NCBI GenBank assembly: GCA_030168575.1
Contig: CP115555.1
Coordinates: 682,001-746,000, forward strand
DNA: 64,000 nt
Source of the DNA: Methanomassiliicoccales archaeon LGM-RCC1
Lineage (GTDB): Archaea > Thermoplasmatota > Thermoplasmata > Methanomassiliicoccales > Methanomethylophilaceae
Direction: 5' to 3'
Positions 51,507-60,597 of the stretch are shown piece by piece. Within the stretch, counting starts at the first letter, position 1. Each line of letters begins with the position of its first letter. The notes below the pieces were generated by a model. The model saw only the letters and a program-made list of their open reading frames with translations, was not told where the DNA came from and made no database searches. Both the position numbers and the translations under genes were made by a program.

Positions 51507-51890
51507 TCAGTTAGCCTTCCTCTTGTACAGGTAGTCTGAAAGCGTGAACATGGTGAAGATGATGCTTCCTGCGATCATCATCCACGGGCCGATCCCAACA
51601 TCCATGAATCCGGCTGCTTCAACGATCTCGGCTATGCGGAAATAGCACAGCACGGATATGACTATGGCAAGCACACCCACCACGACGTTCAGCAATGCTG
51701 ATTTGGTATTGAGGTTGGGTTTGATGGTGGAAGCGGATGTCAATGTCACCAAGACGAAGACGATCAGATCCAATAAGTCCGCTCCTCCCGGAGGGTTGTT
51801 GAAAGCCAGGATAACTCCGATCAACGCGATGACGGCCCCTATCGTGGCTATCACTGCGACGAGATTGAACTTATACTTCAGTTCTTCCAT
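51507..51890 (-). CDS. four-helix membrane protein
   Basis: 127 aa with four hydrophobic helices (~8-30, 36-55, 64-86, 100-120; for example FNLVAVIATIGAVIALIGVILAF) and short loops, ending YLYKRKAN. No family recognised; the layout resembles DUF-type integral membrane proteins of unknown role. It lies downstream of rqcH on the same strand, 46 nt from its stop. Confidence 0.6.
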   Translation of the reverse strand: MEELKYKFNLVAVIATIGAVIALIGVILAFNNPPGGADLLDLIVFVLVTLTSASTIKPNLNTKSALLNVVVGVLAIVISVLCYFRIAEIVEAAGFMDVGIGPWMMIAGSIIFTMFTLSDYLYKRKAN

Positions 51891-51935
51891 GGCCTTTCGA
51901 TGCGAATCGTAGTATAAAGTAATGAGTTCTGGAAT

Positions 51936-53870
51936 TCATTCCTCGGACTCATCGTCCTTAGGCCAGACCTCTTTCACGATCTCGCTCTCTCCCGGCGGCA
52001 GGATCCTGGAGATCTCCTCCTCGGGAACGTTGAAGCGCTTCGCCATATCTCCTGAGATGCGGTTCTTGTTCTTCCCGGGACGGATCACGAAGTACTTCTC
52101 GCAGTCCTTGAAGCAAGATGCTGGGCCGCACATGACCTTCCTTGATCCCTGGTAATCGATCTCACCAACGATGAGCTCCAGAGGCAGGTGGTATTCGTAG
52201 TTCCTCTTTCCGCGGATGATGAACGCGCCGCGGGGGACGAACTCTCCGGGGTTGGGGGTCTTGCTGACCTGGTCAGGGTACACCCAATAGGCACTTCCCT
52301 CGGATACCGCTCCGACCCATCCCTTGGACTGGGCCGTAGCGAATTGGCAGGCCTCTCTCAATTCCTGATTGGATGCTGATGCGCCGTCCTTTATGATGGT
52401 GGAAGGTGCTCCGTGGATGTCGGTATGGCAGTACAGGTCCTTCTCCTTGAGATGCTTCTTGACTACGCCGTCGTTGGTGTGGGCGTCCCTTCCTGCGATG
52501 ACCAGTTTGCCTTCGGATGTGAAGAACCATTTGAATCTCTCGAACCAGAACTGCTTGGTAGGCTGCGCTCTGCCGGCCATCGCGGCCTTCTCCTTTGCGA
52601 TGCCCTTCTCCTTCTTGGCGAGCTCCGCGCGGCTGTCGTTGAGAGCATCCTCGGCGTGCCTGCCCTTCTCGCCGATATCCTTGCTCTGCTGGTAGATGTC
52701 GGATGCGTTGGCGTCCAGTCCCTTGGTGTAATCGAGGGTGACGGTCTCTCCTGCGAACTCGCCCGTGACCAGGTTCTTGGAGGGGTCGATGTCCTTGACG
52801 TAGGGGATCTTCATGGCGCCCTCCTTCAGCTTCTCCCATGTGAGCTTCTGGCTCTGTTCGTTCAGGACCCCCAGAAGCTGCGATACGTTCTGGTAGTCGG
52901 TGTACAGAGCTTCGGCTTTCCTCTTGAGCTCCTCGCACCTCTCCTTGTACTCCTGGACGGTCTCTTCCTGCTTGAGGATCCTCCTGTTGAGCTTCTCAAC
53001 CTCGGGGTCGACATAGGCCTCCTCTTCCTCGTCCTTCATCTGCTGAACGAAGGCGTCGATGACCTCGGACATGCTGCCGAATGGCTTGGATTCCAGATCG
53101 TCGTGGGAGAGCATCTGGATGGGTGCGAAGTCCTCTATCTTTCCGTCCTTGATGTAGGCGGTGGTCTCCGGAACATCGATCACATGTTTCACGATGTCCT
53201 TCACCTGGGCGTACATCTTGGAGAGCATGTCGTCAGGGATTTCCGATGCGGGCATGGTCTTGTCCGCTCCGGTGCGCTTGCAAACCTCCTCGGCATACTG
53301 GCCTCCGAGGTTCACCGCAGTGGCGAGGGTCCTGACGCAGTCCGATTCCGATTCCTTCATAGCCTGGATGAAGTCCGCCTCGGTTGATTCAACCGGATTG
53401 AATCTGGGCTGGGGCCAGATGTAGGGCTCCTTCGGACGGACCTTACGGTCCCTCATCGTCTTCTGGATGAGGCAGGTGTCGATGATGCCGTCCTTCACGA
53501 GGAGGACGTTTCCTCCTCCGAAGATCTCGAAGATCAGCTTGTACTCCGAATCGGCCTTCAGCAATTCCATCTCCACGACCCTGTCGAATCCGACTTGCCT
53601 GACCTTGCCGATGCGAGCATTGTCAAGGTATTTCCTGAGGTATGTGGCGAACGAGGTGGGCTGTATTGGAGTCTCCGGTTTCGCAGCCGGTGAGTACAGC
53701 CATTTCTTGTCCTTGAAGAAGAGATCCTTCTTGCCTTCGCCCTGGACGTTGATGCGGAACAGCACGTTCCCTGCACCCCATTGGAAGATCTTGTCCATAT
53801 GGGCACCTTCCAGAGCGGACAGCTCCGTCGCTATGGAACGGACGTCGAAGGAACTCATCTCTTTCTTCAT
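51936..53870 (-). CDS. rqcH: ribosome quality-control factor RqcH (NFACT family)
   Basis: 644 aa. NFACT-N (~1-180, DVRSIATELSALEGAHMDKIFQ), an HhH region, a coiled coil (~300-350, EVEKLNRRILKQEETVQEYKERCEELKRKAEAL) and the C-terminal DUF814/NFACT-R domain (WFERFKWFFTSEGKLVIAGRDAHTNDGVVKKHLKEKDLYCHTDIHGAPSTIIK). The archaeal homologue of bacterial RqcH and eukaryotic Rqc2 binds split 60S-type subunits with stalled peptidyl-tRNA and may add C-terminal tails. The N-terminal start overlaps nothing; a shared terminator lies downstream of the ABC genes. Confidence 0.92.
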   Translation of the reverse strand: MKKEMSSFDVRSIATELSALEGAHMDKIFQWGAGNVLFRINVQGEGKKDLFFKDKKWLYSPAAKPETPIQPTSFATYLRKYLDNARIGKVRQVGFDRVVEMELLKADSEYKLIFEIFGGGNVLLVKDGIIDTCLIQKTMRDRKVRPKEPYIWPQPRFNPVESTEADFIQAMKESESDCVRTLATAVNLGGQYAEEVCKRTGADKTMPASEIPDDMLSKMYAQVKDIVKHVIDVPETTAYIKDGKIEDFAPIQMLSHDDLESKPFGSMSEVIDAFVQQMKDEEEEAYVDPEVEKLNRRILKQEETVQEYKERCEELKRKAEALYTDYQNVSQLLGVLNEQSQKLTWEKLKEGAMKIPYVKDIDPSKNLVTGEFAGETVTLDYTKGLDANASDIYQQSKDIGEKGRHAEDALNDSRAELAKKEKGIAKEKAAMAGRAQPTKQFWFERFKWFFTSEGKLVIAGRDAHTNDGVVKKHLKEKDLYCHTDIHGAPSTIIKDGASASNQELREACQFATAQSKGWVGAVSEGSAYWVYPDQVSKTPNPGEFVPRGAFIIRGKRNYEYHLPLELIVGEIDYQGSRKVMCGPASCFKDCEKYFVIRPGKNKNRISGDMAKRFNVPEEEISRILPPGESEIVKEVWPKDDESEE

Positions 53871-53946
53871 GATGGAGGGTTAGTGCCGTTTATGTGATAA
53901 AAGGTCGCATCCTTATGTCGGGATATAGGATGGAGAAAAGGGAGGA

Positions 53947-53965
53947 AGGAGGGCACTGCCCTCCT
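53947..53965 (-). terminator. terminator of ABC importer operon
   Basis: AGGAGGGCA-C-TGCCCTCCT is a near-continuous inverted repeat (effective stem GGAGGG/CCCTCC), 8 nt after the end of the ATP-binding gene on the minus strand, with pyrimidine-rich sequence following on that strand. Confidence 0.5.
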
Positions 53966-53972
53966 GTTTTCA

Positions 53973-54830
53973 TCATTCGTCCATCGGATCGGCTTCCTGC
54001 AGATCCTCCTTGGAGACGGTGTCCACGACCCCGCACTGGAAATCGGGATCGTCGATGCTGTCGTCCGCATGGAAGATCACATACGGGCGTCCGTCCACCA
54101 TCTGTATGTCCGCTTTGACGTTGTAGACGTTGAAGATGGTCTCCTCTGTCAGGACCTCCTGTGCCGTGCCGTCGGCGTAAACGGAACCCTTGCGGAACAC
54201 GATGACACGGTCCGAGAACCTCGAGGCTATGTTGAGGTCGTGACAGATGATAAGGACCGTCATGTTCTTCTCGTGCGCGATGTCACGGAGCAACCTCATG
54301 GTGTAGATCTGATGGTAGATATCGAGATTCGATGTGGGCTCGTCCAGCATCAGCAGGTCCGGCTGCTGGGCAAGTCCGCGTGCGATCATCACCCTCTGGT
54401 GCTGTCCCGCGGAGAGCTCGTTGAAATTCCTCAATGCGAATTCTCCCATGTTCATCTTCTGCAGGCAATCGGCGGCGATCTCCAGATCCTCCTGCGTTAC
54501 AGAGTAACCGGAATGGGGATACCTTCCCATGAGGACGGTGTCCATAACGGTCATGGCGAACGTCTCTCCGGATGCCTGGGGGACGTACGCGACCTTCTTC
54601 GCGATGTCCTTGTATCCGAGTTCTAGAACATCCGTGCCATCTAGGAGTATCCTTCCGGAGCTCGGTTCCAGGATCTTGTTGATGGTGTACATGAAGGTGG
54701 ATTTTCCCACTCCGTTGGGCCCGAGGATGCTGATCAGTCCCGGCTCATTTATGTCGAGGTTGATGTGTTCCCAGATGACATTGTCACCGTAGGATGCACC
54801 GAGGTCCTCAGCTTTGATACGTACAGCCAT
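53973..54830 (-). CDS. iron/cobalamin-type ABC transporter ATP-binding protein
   Basis: 285 aa, FecE/BtuD-like. Walker A is GPNGVGKST (~36-44), the signature LSAGQHQRVMIARG, and Walker B LLMLDEPTSNLD. The Q-loop lies in AYVPQASGE. About 45 C-terminal residues (HADDSIDDPDFQCGVVDTVSKEDLQEADPMDE) extend past the normal domain and are acidic. It powers the permease encoded upstream. It is the last gene of the four-gene importer operon. Confidence 0.92.
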   Translation of the reverse strand: MAVRIKAEDLGASYGDNVIWEHINLDINEPGLISILGPNGVGKSTFMYTINKILEPSSGRILLDGTDVLELGYKDIAKKVAYVPQASGETFAMTVMDTVLMGRYPHSGYSVTQEDLEIAADCLQKMNMGEFALRNFNELSAGQHQRVMIARGLAQQPDLLMLDEPTSNLDIYHQIYTMRLLRDIAHEKNMTVLIICHDLNIASRFSDRVIVFRKGSVYADGTAQEVLTEETIFNVYNVKADIQMVDGRPYVIFHADDSIDDPDFQCGVVDTVSKEDLQEADPMDE

Positions 54831-54831
54831 A

Positions 54832-55977
54832 TCACCAGACCTCCTTCTTCTGCCTCAGGATGAGGAACATGAACACTGGCCCTCCTAGAAGCGATGTGAC
54901 GACTCCTATTGGGACGTTGGTTCCGACGATCTGGACGAGACTGTCGGCAAGCAGCATGACGGCCGCTCCCATCAGTCCCGCCGCGGGTATCAGGATCTTG
55001 TTGTCCGATCCTACGAACATACGTGCGATGTGAGGTCCGACCAGACCTATGAATCCGATGACTCCGGTGAAGGAGACGATTCCTGCGGCGATGAGGGATA
55101 TCGTCACAAGGACGATTATGCGTGCCCTCTCGACGTTGATACCTATGCTCTTGGCGTAGGCATCACCTGAATTCATCGTGTTCAGCACCCTTGCCATGTA
55201 CATGAGTACGATTCCGCCTATGAGCGAGAACTCGAGCAGATAGGGGATGTTCGCCCATTTCGCTGTGTTGAGCGAACCGACGGTCCAGGTGTATACCGCG
55301 GCCGCGGCATCTGGATTCGCGATGAGCATGATGTAGGACTGCACGGCATTGAAGATGTACATCAGCGAGATTCCGGATAGGATGATCATCGCTGGCGAGG
55401 GCTTGCGGACGGTGGAAAGCAGGATGATGAATCCTGCGGGGAGGAGCGCGAACACGAATGCGTTGAAGACGGTTCCCAGCCCCCCGGGGATGAGCGTGAT
55501 GCCCATTACGATGGCCAGGGTGGCACCCAATGCGGCTCCTGAGGAAATTCCGGTGGTATAGGGGTCCGCGAGAGGATTCTTCATCATGCTCTGCATCGCA
55601 GCACCCGCCATCGCCAGACCTATTCCTGCGATCAGCGCTTCAAGGACACGCGGCATACGGAGATTCCATACGACTAACATGGGCGTGGTCATGTCCTGAT
55701 CCCAGTCGAACAGCCTGCTGAAGATCAGCTGGTAGACCTTGATGAAATCCAGGTCGTAAGGTCCGAGGGCAATATCCACCGCGAAGAAGATCAGACAGAA
55801 GATGAGCACCGCAAGGAGCATCAGCATCTTGGAGTACTTGTAGGCACGGTATTGACCGATCATCATCGCACTTGCGGACTGTCCTCCAGTGCTCCGCAGC
55901 TTGCTTATCGTATTGCCTGAAAGACGTAGTTTCAGGGCGATGTTGTTGATCATATTACTGTACTTTATCTTGGTCAT
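54832..55977 (-). CDS. FecCD-type ABC transporter permease
   Basis: 381 aa, about ten transmembrane helices with the FecCD/BtuC features: LRMPRVLEALIAGIGLAMAGAAMQSMMKNPLADPYTTGISSGAALGA and the EAA-like loop 'GFIGLVGPHIARMFVGSDNKILIPA'. A 45-residue polar N-terminal extension precedes the first helix; an internal Met at ~39-40 might be the true start. It forms a channel with the ATP-binding protein and takes substrate from the binding protein at 57913. Confidence 0.93.
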   Translation of the reverse strand: MTKIKYSNMINNIALKLRLSGNTISKLRSTGGQSASAMMIGQYRAYKYSKMLMLLAVLIFCLIFFAVDIALGPYDLDFIKVYQLIFSRLFDWDQDMTTPMLVVWNLRMPRVLEALIAGIGLAMAGAAMQSMMKNPLADPYTTGISSGAALGATLAIVMGITLIPGGLGTVFNAFVFALLPAGFIILLSTVRKPSPAMIILSGISLMYIFNAVQSYIMLIANPDAAAAVYTWTVGSLNTAKWANIPYLLEFSLIGGIVLMYMARVLNTMNSGDAYAKSIGINVERARIIVLVTISLIAAGIVSFTGVIGFIGLVGPHIARMFVGSDNKILIPAAGLMGAAVMLLADSLVQIVGTNVPIGVVTSLLGGPVFMFLILRQKKEVW

Positions 55978-55990
55978 TTCCTATCCTCTC

Positions 55991-56482
55991 TTAAGCGATC
56001 GTACCGCTCAGATCCAGGTTCTGTGATGCCACCTTGAATGCGATGAGCTTGCAGGCTTCGCCGATGTAAACCGTGTATTCAGTCGACTTCTCGTTGTATT
56101 TCCAAACCGTGGTCTCGACGTTGTCCAGGGTTTCCTTCCCCACATATTTGTAGGCGGAATCCAGAGGGTTTTCGTCCAGGCCGAAAATCAGACCCAATTT
56201 CAGCTCTTCGGAGTGGTTGTCCGAGGAGCATTCTATGCTGAGTTGGTAGAGGTAATAATTTGAGTTCTCCGGTGTGTACTCCAGTACGCCTGAACCGCTG
56301 CAGGATTCGCCGTAGCAGAATCCCTCCACAACATATTCTGAGGAATAGTCGTGAGGGTCTGGCGTCATGTTCTTCCACAGGTCGGTGATCATGAATGTCA
56401 TGACAGAGCCCACTATGAGAAGTGCGACCAGAGCAACGGTCAGTATCACGTTGTTGTCGTTGTTTTCTGTCATGTCCATCAT
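55991..56482 (-). CDS. membrane-anchored small extracellular protein in importer operon
   Basis: 163 aa: one N-terminal membrane helix (~10-32, DNNVILTVALVALLIVGSVMTFMI), then an extracellular domain with a Cys pair (FCYGESCSGSG) and a single later Cys. The segment YYLYQLSIECSSDNHSEELKLGLIF is beta-rich. It is sandwiched between the binding-protein and permease genes and may be a chaperone or receptor for the same metal complex. No family recognised. Confidence 0.65.
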   Translation of the reverse strand: MMDMTENNDNNVILTVALVALLIVGSVMTFMITDLWKNMTPDPHDYSSEYVVEGFCYGESCSGSGVLEYTPENSNYYLYQLSIECSSDNHSEELKLGLIFGLDENPLDSAYKYVGKETLDNVETTVWKYNEKSTEYTVYIGEACKLIAFKVASQNLDLSGTIA

Positions 56483-57913
56483 TCAAGCTTCCGGTTTGTA
56501 GAGTATCAAAGTGTCCTTGAGGGAATCGTAGCTCCACTGGCCGGGTTCTTCGTCCCCGTATATCCCGAGGAACTCGAGGCTCTTGTTGAGGATCTCCTCC
56601 ACATCGTAATCCCATCCGTAGAGGACGTTCCCCACGCTTGCCAGGAACGCAAGGTCGTTGGGCCCGGTACCGTAGATCCATCCGTATTCGAGGAGCTCGG
56701 TGTTGTCCCCCTCGGAGTAATTCCTCAGTTGTTTTATGCGGATGTCGTACTCGGATTGGAATTTATCCTTGGTGATGTTGTAGGGTCCGGACGAGAGACC
56801 TACGATGAGGTCCACATCGAAAATGCTGAGGATCTGCACAAGGTCCTGCTCTGCTATGTCGTACTTGTAACCCTGCGGGACATCCCCTTTGTATTCGATG
56901 TACATCTTGTTGATGTCGACTATCCCTATCTGCAGCATGTTCCTGTAGTAACCGTCGTTGAAGACGCAGAGCTGGTATCCGTCACCGACCTCATCGGTCG
57001 TCTGGATGTATGCCACCAGGACGCCTTTCCTTTCCGAATCGTCAAGCGCTGCGGCCTTCTGCAGCATATCGTTCTTGATGCTGTCATACCAGTCCACGAA
57101 CTCGTTCGCTCTTTCCCATTTGTGGAAGAGGTAGCCCGCGGTGAGTATTCCGTTCACCATGGCGGCCTTCTCCCATGAGGGCAGGGCCACGAGCTGAACC
57201 CCGGAGCTTCTAAGCATTTCGATGTCCAGGTTGTAGCTGCGGACGGTGTTCATCCACACTGTGAGGTTCCCGCCGGCGTACTTGGCGGCTGCTGCGGTCA
57301 TTGTCTCGGGATTTAGGGCCTTGTGGGATCCTATGTTACCTACGTTCTTTCCGTCCGGACCGTAGTCGATCACGTACTCGAATTCCTTGTAGAAGTTCCC
57401 CATGGAACTCTGATAGGAGCATCTTTCGTCGGTGGCTACGATGTTCTCCGGACATAGGATGCATTCCATCTCCAGTGTCTGCGTCAGGATGTTGGCGACA
57501 TTCAGCGGACGGCTCATGTCATAGCTTGAGATCCTGTAGTCCACATCGTGGTAGTATGCGATCCCGTTGAAGTTGTCGTAGTCCATCATCGCCCTGACCT
57601 TATCGATATCATTCTGGTCTATCACGCCGTCGTAGTTCGCGTCCGCGAAGTAGTCCTCGATGTAATCGTAGCCATTGGCGATGAGCATCTCGATGACCTT
57701 TATGTCATCCTCATCAAAATCGCTGTCCAGGTCAGCATTCCCCAGAATGAGGAGGCGCGCAGGATAGTCTGCACCTGCGTTGTAGTTGCTTTCAAGGACG
57801 TTCTTCAGTTCTTCTTTGACAGCGGATTCCTCACCCTCCATGGGAGTGAAGATTGCACCTACGACTAGTATGACTGCAATGGTCGTGATGAGTGCTATTT
57901 GTCCTCTGTCCAT
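56483..57913 (-). CDS. ABC substrate-binding protein with dockerin-like Ca repeats
   Basis: 476 aa. The N-terminus (~4-22) is a membrane anchor helix. Residues 59-80 (GNADLDSDFDEDDIKVIEML) and 90-110 (ADANYDGVIDQNDIDKVRAM) match the type I dockerin calcium loop D-x-D/N-x-D-G-x-I-D-x-x-D. From ~120 on there is a TroA/FepB-like binding fold (NILTQTLEMECILCPENIVATDERC, LEYGWIYGTGPNDLAFL). It starts the operon; an inverted repeat lies before it. It would capture siderophore, corrinoid or metal complex. Confidence 0.85.
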   Translation of the reverse strand: MDRGQIALITTIAVILVVGAIFTPMEGEESAVKEELKNVLESNYNAGADYPARLLILGNADLDSDFDEDDIKVIEMLIANGYDYIEDYFADANYDGVIDQNDIDKVRAMMDYDNFNGIAYYHDVDYRISSYDMSRPLNVANILTQTLEMECILCPENIVATDERCSYQSSMGNFYKEFEYVIDYGPDGKNVGNIGSHKALNPETMTAAAAKYAGGNLTVWMNTVRSYNLDIEMLRSSGVQLVALPSWEKAAMVNGILTAGYLFHKWERANEFVDWYDSIKNDMLQKAAALDDSERKGVLVAYIQTTDEVGDGYQLCVFNDGYYRNMLQIGIVDINKMYIEYKGDVPQGYKYDIAEQDLVQILSIFDVDLIVGLSSGPYNITKDKFQSEYDIRIKQLRNYSEGDNTELLEYGWIYGTGPNDLAFLASVGNVLYGWDYDVEEILNKSLEFLGIYGDEEPGQWSYDSLKDTLILYKPEA

Positions 57914-58277
57914 CGAATCACTTGGATATTTAATCCAGTCATGTAGGTGCTGGCGTGATATTTAATCTTGACTAAAAAATTAGTAATGAAAATAATATTA
58001 TTTTGTTGCTAACAACCAGTGTCCGATTGCACATTCTGGCTCATTCGATTATCATGGGCAGGATGACTATAGATTGCAACAGGCGATCAATCGCATACAT
58101 TCACATAAGGGATCGAATCCTTGCGATCATCACGACAGATGATTGTTGTATCCACAGGACTAATCCAAGTGATCGGACGGGAAAAGAATAGGTCTTTCCG
58201 TAACGTCATTGAACAATGCGTTTTTCGGCAATCCCCTTTTTGTATCTACAAATGATTCATTTTTTCAGAGGTGAACT
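57914..58277. promoter_or_regulatory. AT-rich divergent promoter region
   Basis: 364 nt without a credible gene. GATATTTAATC occurs twice (57925-57935, 57957-57967), with TATA-like boxes for the importer operon; ACTAA-AAAA-TTAGT (57971-57984) and AAAATAATATTATTTT (57989-58004) are inverted repeats that could be metal-repressor sites. AGAGGTGA (58267-58274) is the ribosome-binding site of the peroxiredoxin gene. Nothing clear is seen in 58010-58250. Confidence 0.45.
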
Positions 58278-59117
58278 ATGCCTAAGAAGACAAAGAATGA
58301 AGAATGTGAATGCTGCAACGACTCTGGATGTGACTGCTGCAACGGATGCACTTGCGAATGCTGCAAGAACAAACCCCCTATGATCGGGGACGATGCACCT
58401 GCCTTCACGGCAAACACCACCCAGGGCGAGATCAACTTCCCCGGAGACTTCAAGGGAAAGTGGATCATCCTGTTCTCCCACCCTGCCGACTTCACTCCCG
58501 TATGTACTACTGAGTTCATGACCTTCGGGAGCATGATGAAGGAGTTCGAGGCCCTCAACGTTCAGCTGGTAGGACTTTCTGTTGATTCGATCTATGCGCA
58601 CATCGCTTGGCTGAGGAAAATCCAGGAGATCGACTGGAACGGCAAGAAGAATATTGAGATCAAGTTCCCTCTCATCGAGGACATCAAGATGGAGGTAGCA
58701 AAGAAATACGGAATGATTCAGCCCCAGGTCTCCACGACACAGGCTGTCAGGGCCGTGTTCTTCATCGACCCCGTCGGAAAGATCAGGGCTATGATCTACT
58801 ACCCCCAGTCACTCGGAAGGAACTTCGATGAGATCAAGAGGGTCATCCTCGCACTGCAGAAGGCCGACAAGGACAACGTCGCAACCCCTGCAGACTGGAG
58901 ACCCGGAGACGATGTCATCCTCCCCGCACCTGGATCCTGTGGAACCGCGAAGGACAGGGTCGAGACCAAGGAGGCTGACAAGATCTGCTATGACTGGTTC
59001 CTCTGCTTCAAGAAGGACAAGCCTGTCAAGAAGACAATCGCCAAGAAGGCCCCGGCAATGAAGGTTCCTGCTAAGAAGGCACCCGTCAAGAAGGCCCCTG
59101 CCAAGAAGAAGGCATGA
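58278..59117 (+). CDS. peroxiredoxin with Cys-rich N-terminus and Lys-rich tail
   Basis: 279 aa. Residues ~33-240 are a Prx6-type peroxiredoxin with peroxidatic Cys in HPADFTPVCTTEF (Cys ~76) and PQVSTTQAVRAVFFIDPVGKIRAMIYYP. The C-terminal arm has further Cys (GSCGTAKDR, KICYDWFLCF). Residues 10-29 hold ten Cys (ECECCNDSGCDCCNGCTCEC), like a metal-binding or metallothionein tail, and the last ~35 residues are Lys/Ala/Pro repeats (KKAPVKKAPAKKKA), as in histone H1-like tails. It reduces peroxides. A terminator hairpin follows. Confidence 0.9.
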   Translation: MPKKTKNEECECCNDSGCDCCNGCTCECCKNKPPMIGDDAPAFTANTTQGEINFPGDFKGKWIILFSHPADFTPVCTTEFMTFGSMMKEFEALNVQLVGLSVDSIYAHIAWLRKIQEIDWNGKKNIEIKFPLIEDIKMEVAKKYGMIQPQVSTTQAVRAVFFIDPVGKIRAMIYYPQSLGRNFDEIKRVILALQKADKDNVATPADWRPGDDVILPAPGSCGTAKDRVETKEADKICYDWFLCFKKDKPVKKTIAKKAPAMKVPAKKAPVKKAPAKKKA

Positions 59118-59123
59118 TCAAAA

Positions 59124-59152
59124 CCAGGGCGGTATTCCGCCCTGGACCTTTT
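59124..59152 (+). terminator. terminator of peroxiredoxin gene
   Basis: CCAGGGCGG-TATT-CCGCCCTGG (59124-59145), a perfect 9-bp stem with a tetraloop, followed by ACCTTTTC. Confidence 0.7.
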
Positions 59153-59270
59153 CAGATAAAGTTCGAGTAATACTTTCTGGCCTGCGATCTCTCCAGCATC
59201 GGTTACAATTATATCGCAGTCATACGGTTATCAGACTGGATTTACATCCAGTGCCCTTTGGTGTGTTCAG

Positions 59271-60071
59271 ATGAAATTCGAGAAGATTCTTGTCCCTGTG
59301 GACGGCAGCCCGCTGTCCGATATCGCAACCGAGGTCGCGATCAATTCCGCAAAGCTCTTCGGCTCCAAGCTGACGTTCCTGAACGTTGTAGATTTCTCTT
59401 CCAACATGAAGTACGGGACCGTCGGCAACGTGGATGAGATCCTGGAGCTCCAGACCGAGGGACAGAAGGCCACCGACAGGGTGGATTCCAGGGCAAAGGA
59501 TGCAGGTGTCGATTACGAGACCAAGATCGTCCAGGGAGTTCCCTGGGAGGTCATCGTCAAGTTATCTAAGACCTATGACCAGATCATCCTCGGCGTCACA
59601 GGTAAGGGCGGCATGGGACGCATCGGGAAGACCGTCGAGAAGGTGCTCGAGGAGAGCTACTGTCCCGTCATCACGATAAAATCCGGATCCAGGAGGATAG
59701 AGGAAGTCCTCATGCCCGTTTCCAACATCAACGAGGCCGCGATAGATGTGGCCGTATCCACGGTCAAGAAGGTCAACGGAAGGCTCACGGTATTCGCAAT
59801 CAGAGGAGAGGGTGTGGATGCGGAATCCCTGCTGAAGGATATCGCGGACAGATGCAGGGCAGAAGGCATCGAACCAACTATGATGATCGGAGAGGGCGAT
59901 CCCGCAGAAGCGATCACCGCTCAGTCGGGGATGTACGATCTCGTGATAATGGGTACTATGAGCAGGTGCTCCGGTGACGTCCTTCACGGAGGGGTCACTC
60001 AGAGCATCATCTTGAATTCGGCATGTCCCGTGACGGTCGTCAGGGAAGAATGCAAGGACTGCTGGTGCTGA
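59271..60071 (+). CDS. tandem universal stress protein
   Basis: 266 aa with two UspA domains (~1-140 and ~145-266). The first has KILVPVDGS and GVTGKGGMGRIGKTVEKVL, the ATP-binding G-x2-G-x9-G pattern; the second is similar but less conserved (MGTMSRCSGDVLHGGVTQSIIL). It ends with a Cys-rich tail ECKDCWC. It probably senses nucleotide or stress. Upstream ACTGGAT-TTAC-ATCCAGT (59235-59252) is a 7-bp inverted repeat that may be an operator. Confidence 0.92.
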   Translation: MKFEKILVPVDGSPLSDIATEVAINSAKLFGSKLTFLNVVDFSSNMKYGTVGNVDEILELQTEGQKATDRVDSRAKDAGVDYETKIVQGVPWEVIVKLSKTYDQIILGVTGKGGMGRIGKTVEKVLEESYCPVITIKSGSRRIEEVLMPVSNINEAAIDVAVSTVKKVNGRLTVFAIRGEGVDAESLLKDIADRCRAEGIEPTMMIGEGDPAEAITAQSGMYDLVIMGTMSRCSGDVLHGGVTQSIILNSACPVTVVREECKDCWC

Positions 60072-60085
60072 TCTGAAGCATCTGA

Positions 60086-60454
60086 TCATTTCTTGGGGCA
60101 GGTTATCTCCATCAGGTCCTCGATCATCTTGTGGAGGAACCTGACTTCCGGAGAATCCACGGCTTTGTAGTAGACCTCTTTCCCCTCGCGCCTGCTCTCT
60201 ATAAGCCCGCCGTCCTTGAGCTTGCGAATGTGATGGGAAACGGCAGGGCTGGACATGCCTAGTATAGCGGAGATGTTGATCACGCATCCCTCGTAATGAC
60301 ATAGGAGCCAGAATATACGGATCCTAGTCTCGTCCACCATCTTCGAGAGCAGTTTGGCGACATCGTCGAACCCGGAGGTCTCGGACAGAAGCGTCTTGAA
60401 ATCGTCGATATCTTTGATATCTCCGTGGTCATGAGGAAGCGTGCTCCCATTCAT
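60086..60454 (-). CDS. ArsR/SmtB-family metal-responsive repressor
   Basis: 122 aa. It has the ArsR winged helix: DDVAKLLSKMVDETRIRIFWLLCHYEGCVINISAILGMSSPAVSHHIRKLKDGGLIESRREGKEVYYKAV. The alpha-3 Cys pair of CadC (E-x-C-V-C-D) appears only as 'YEGCVINIS', so the metal site may use Cys plus His of the N-terminus (HDHGD) and the C-terminal 'CPKK'. It is divergent from the HMA/P-type ATPase genes and probably represses them. Confidence 0.88.
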   Translation of the reverse strand: MNGSTLPHDHGDIKDIDDFKTLLSETSGFDDVAKLLSKMVDETRIRIFWLLCHYEGCVINISAILGMSSPAVSHHIRKLKDGGLIESRREGKEVYYKAVDSPEVRFLHKMIEDLMEITCPKK

Positions 60455-60551
60455 TATGTCACCAGGGTTGTGATTTGTTCCTAGATATATTAAAAATGAC
60501 TATACTGGTCAGATCTTCCTACAATCGTTATTATATATTCGTTCAATCATA

Positions 60552-60582
60552 CAATTAAATAATTGCTTAATTGTTTAAACAA
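60552..60582. promoter_or_regulatory. operator candidates before HMA-ATPase operon
   Basis: CAATTAA (60552-60558) and TTAATTG (60567-60573) form a 7-bp inverted repeat with an 8-bp spacer; TTGTTTAAACAA (60571-60582) is a perfect palindrome. They overlap the expected core promoter, 16-46 bp before ATG 60598, which suits ArsR-type repression. Confidence 0.45.
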
Positions 60583-60597
60583 GCAAAGGTGACCAAA

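Noticed and set aside
58003-58191. 62-codon frame upstream of the peroxiredoxin gene
   Set aside because: No ribosome-binding site, unusual composition, and it lies in a region of regulatory-looking repeats.
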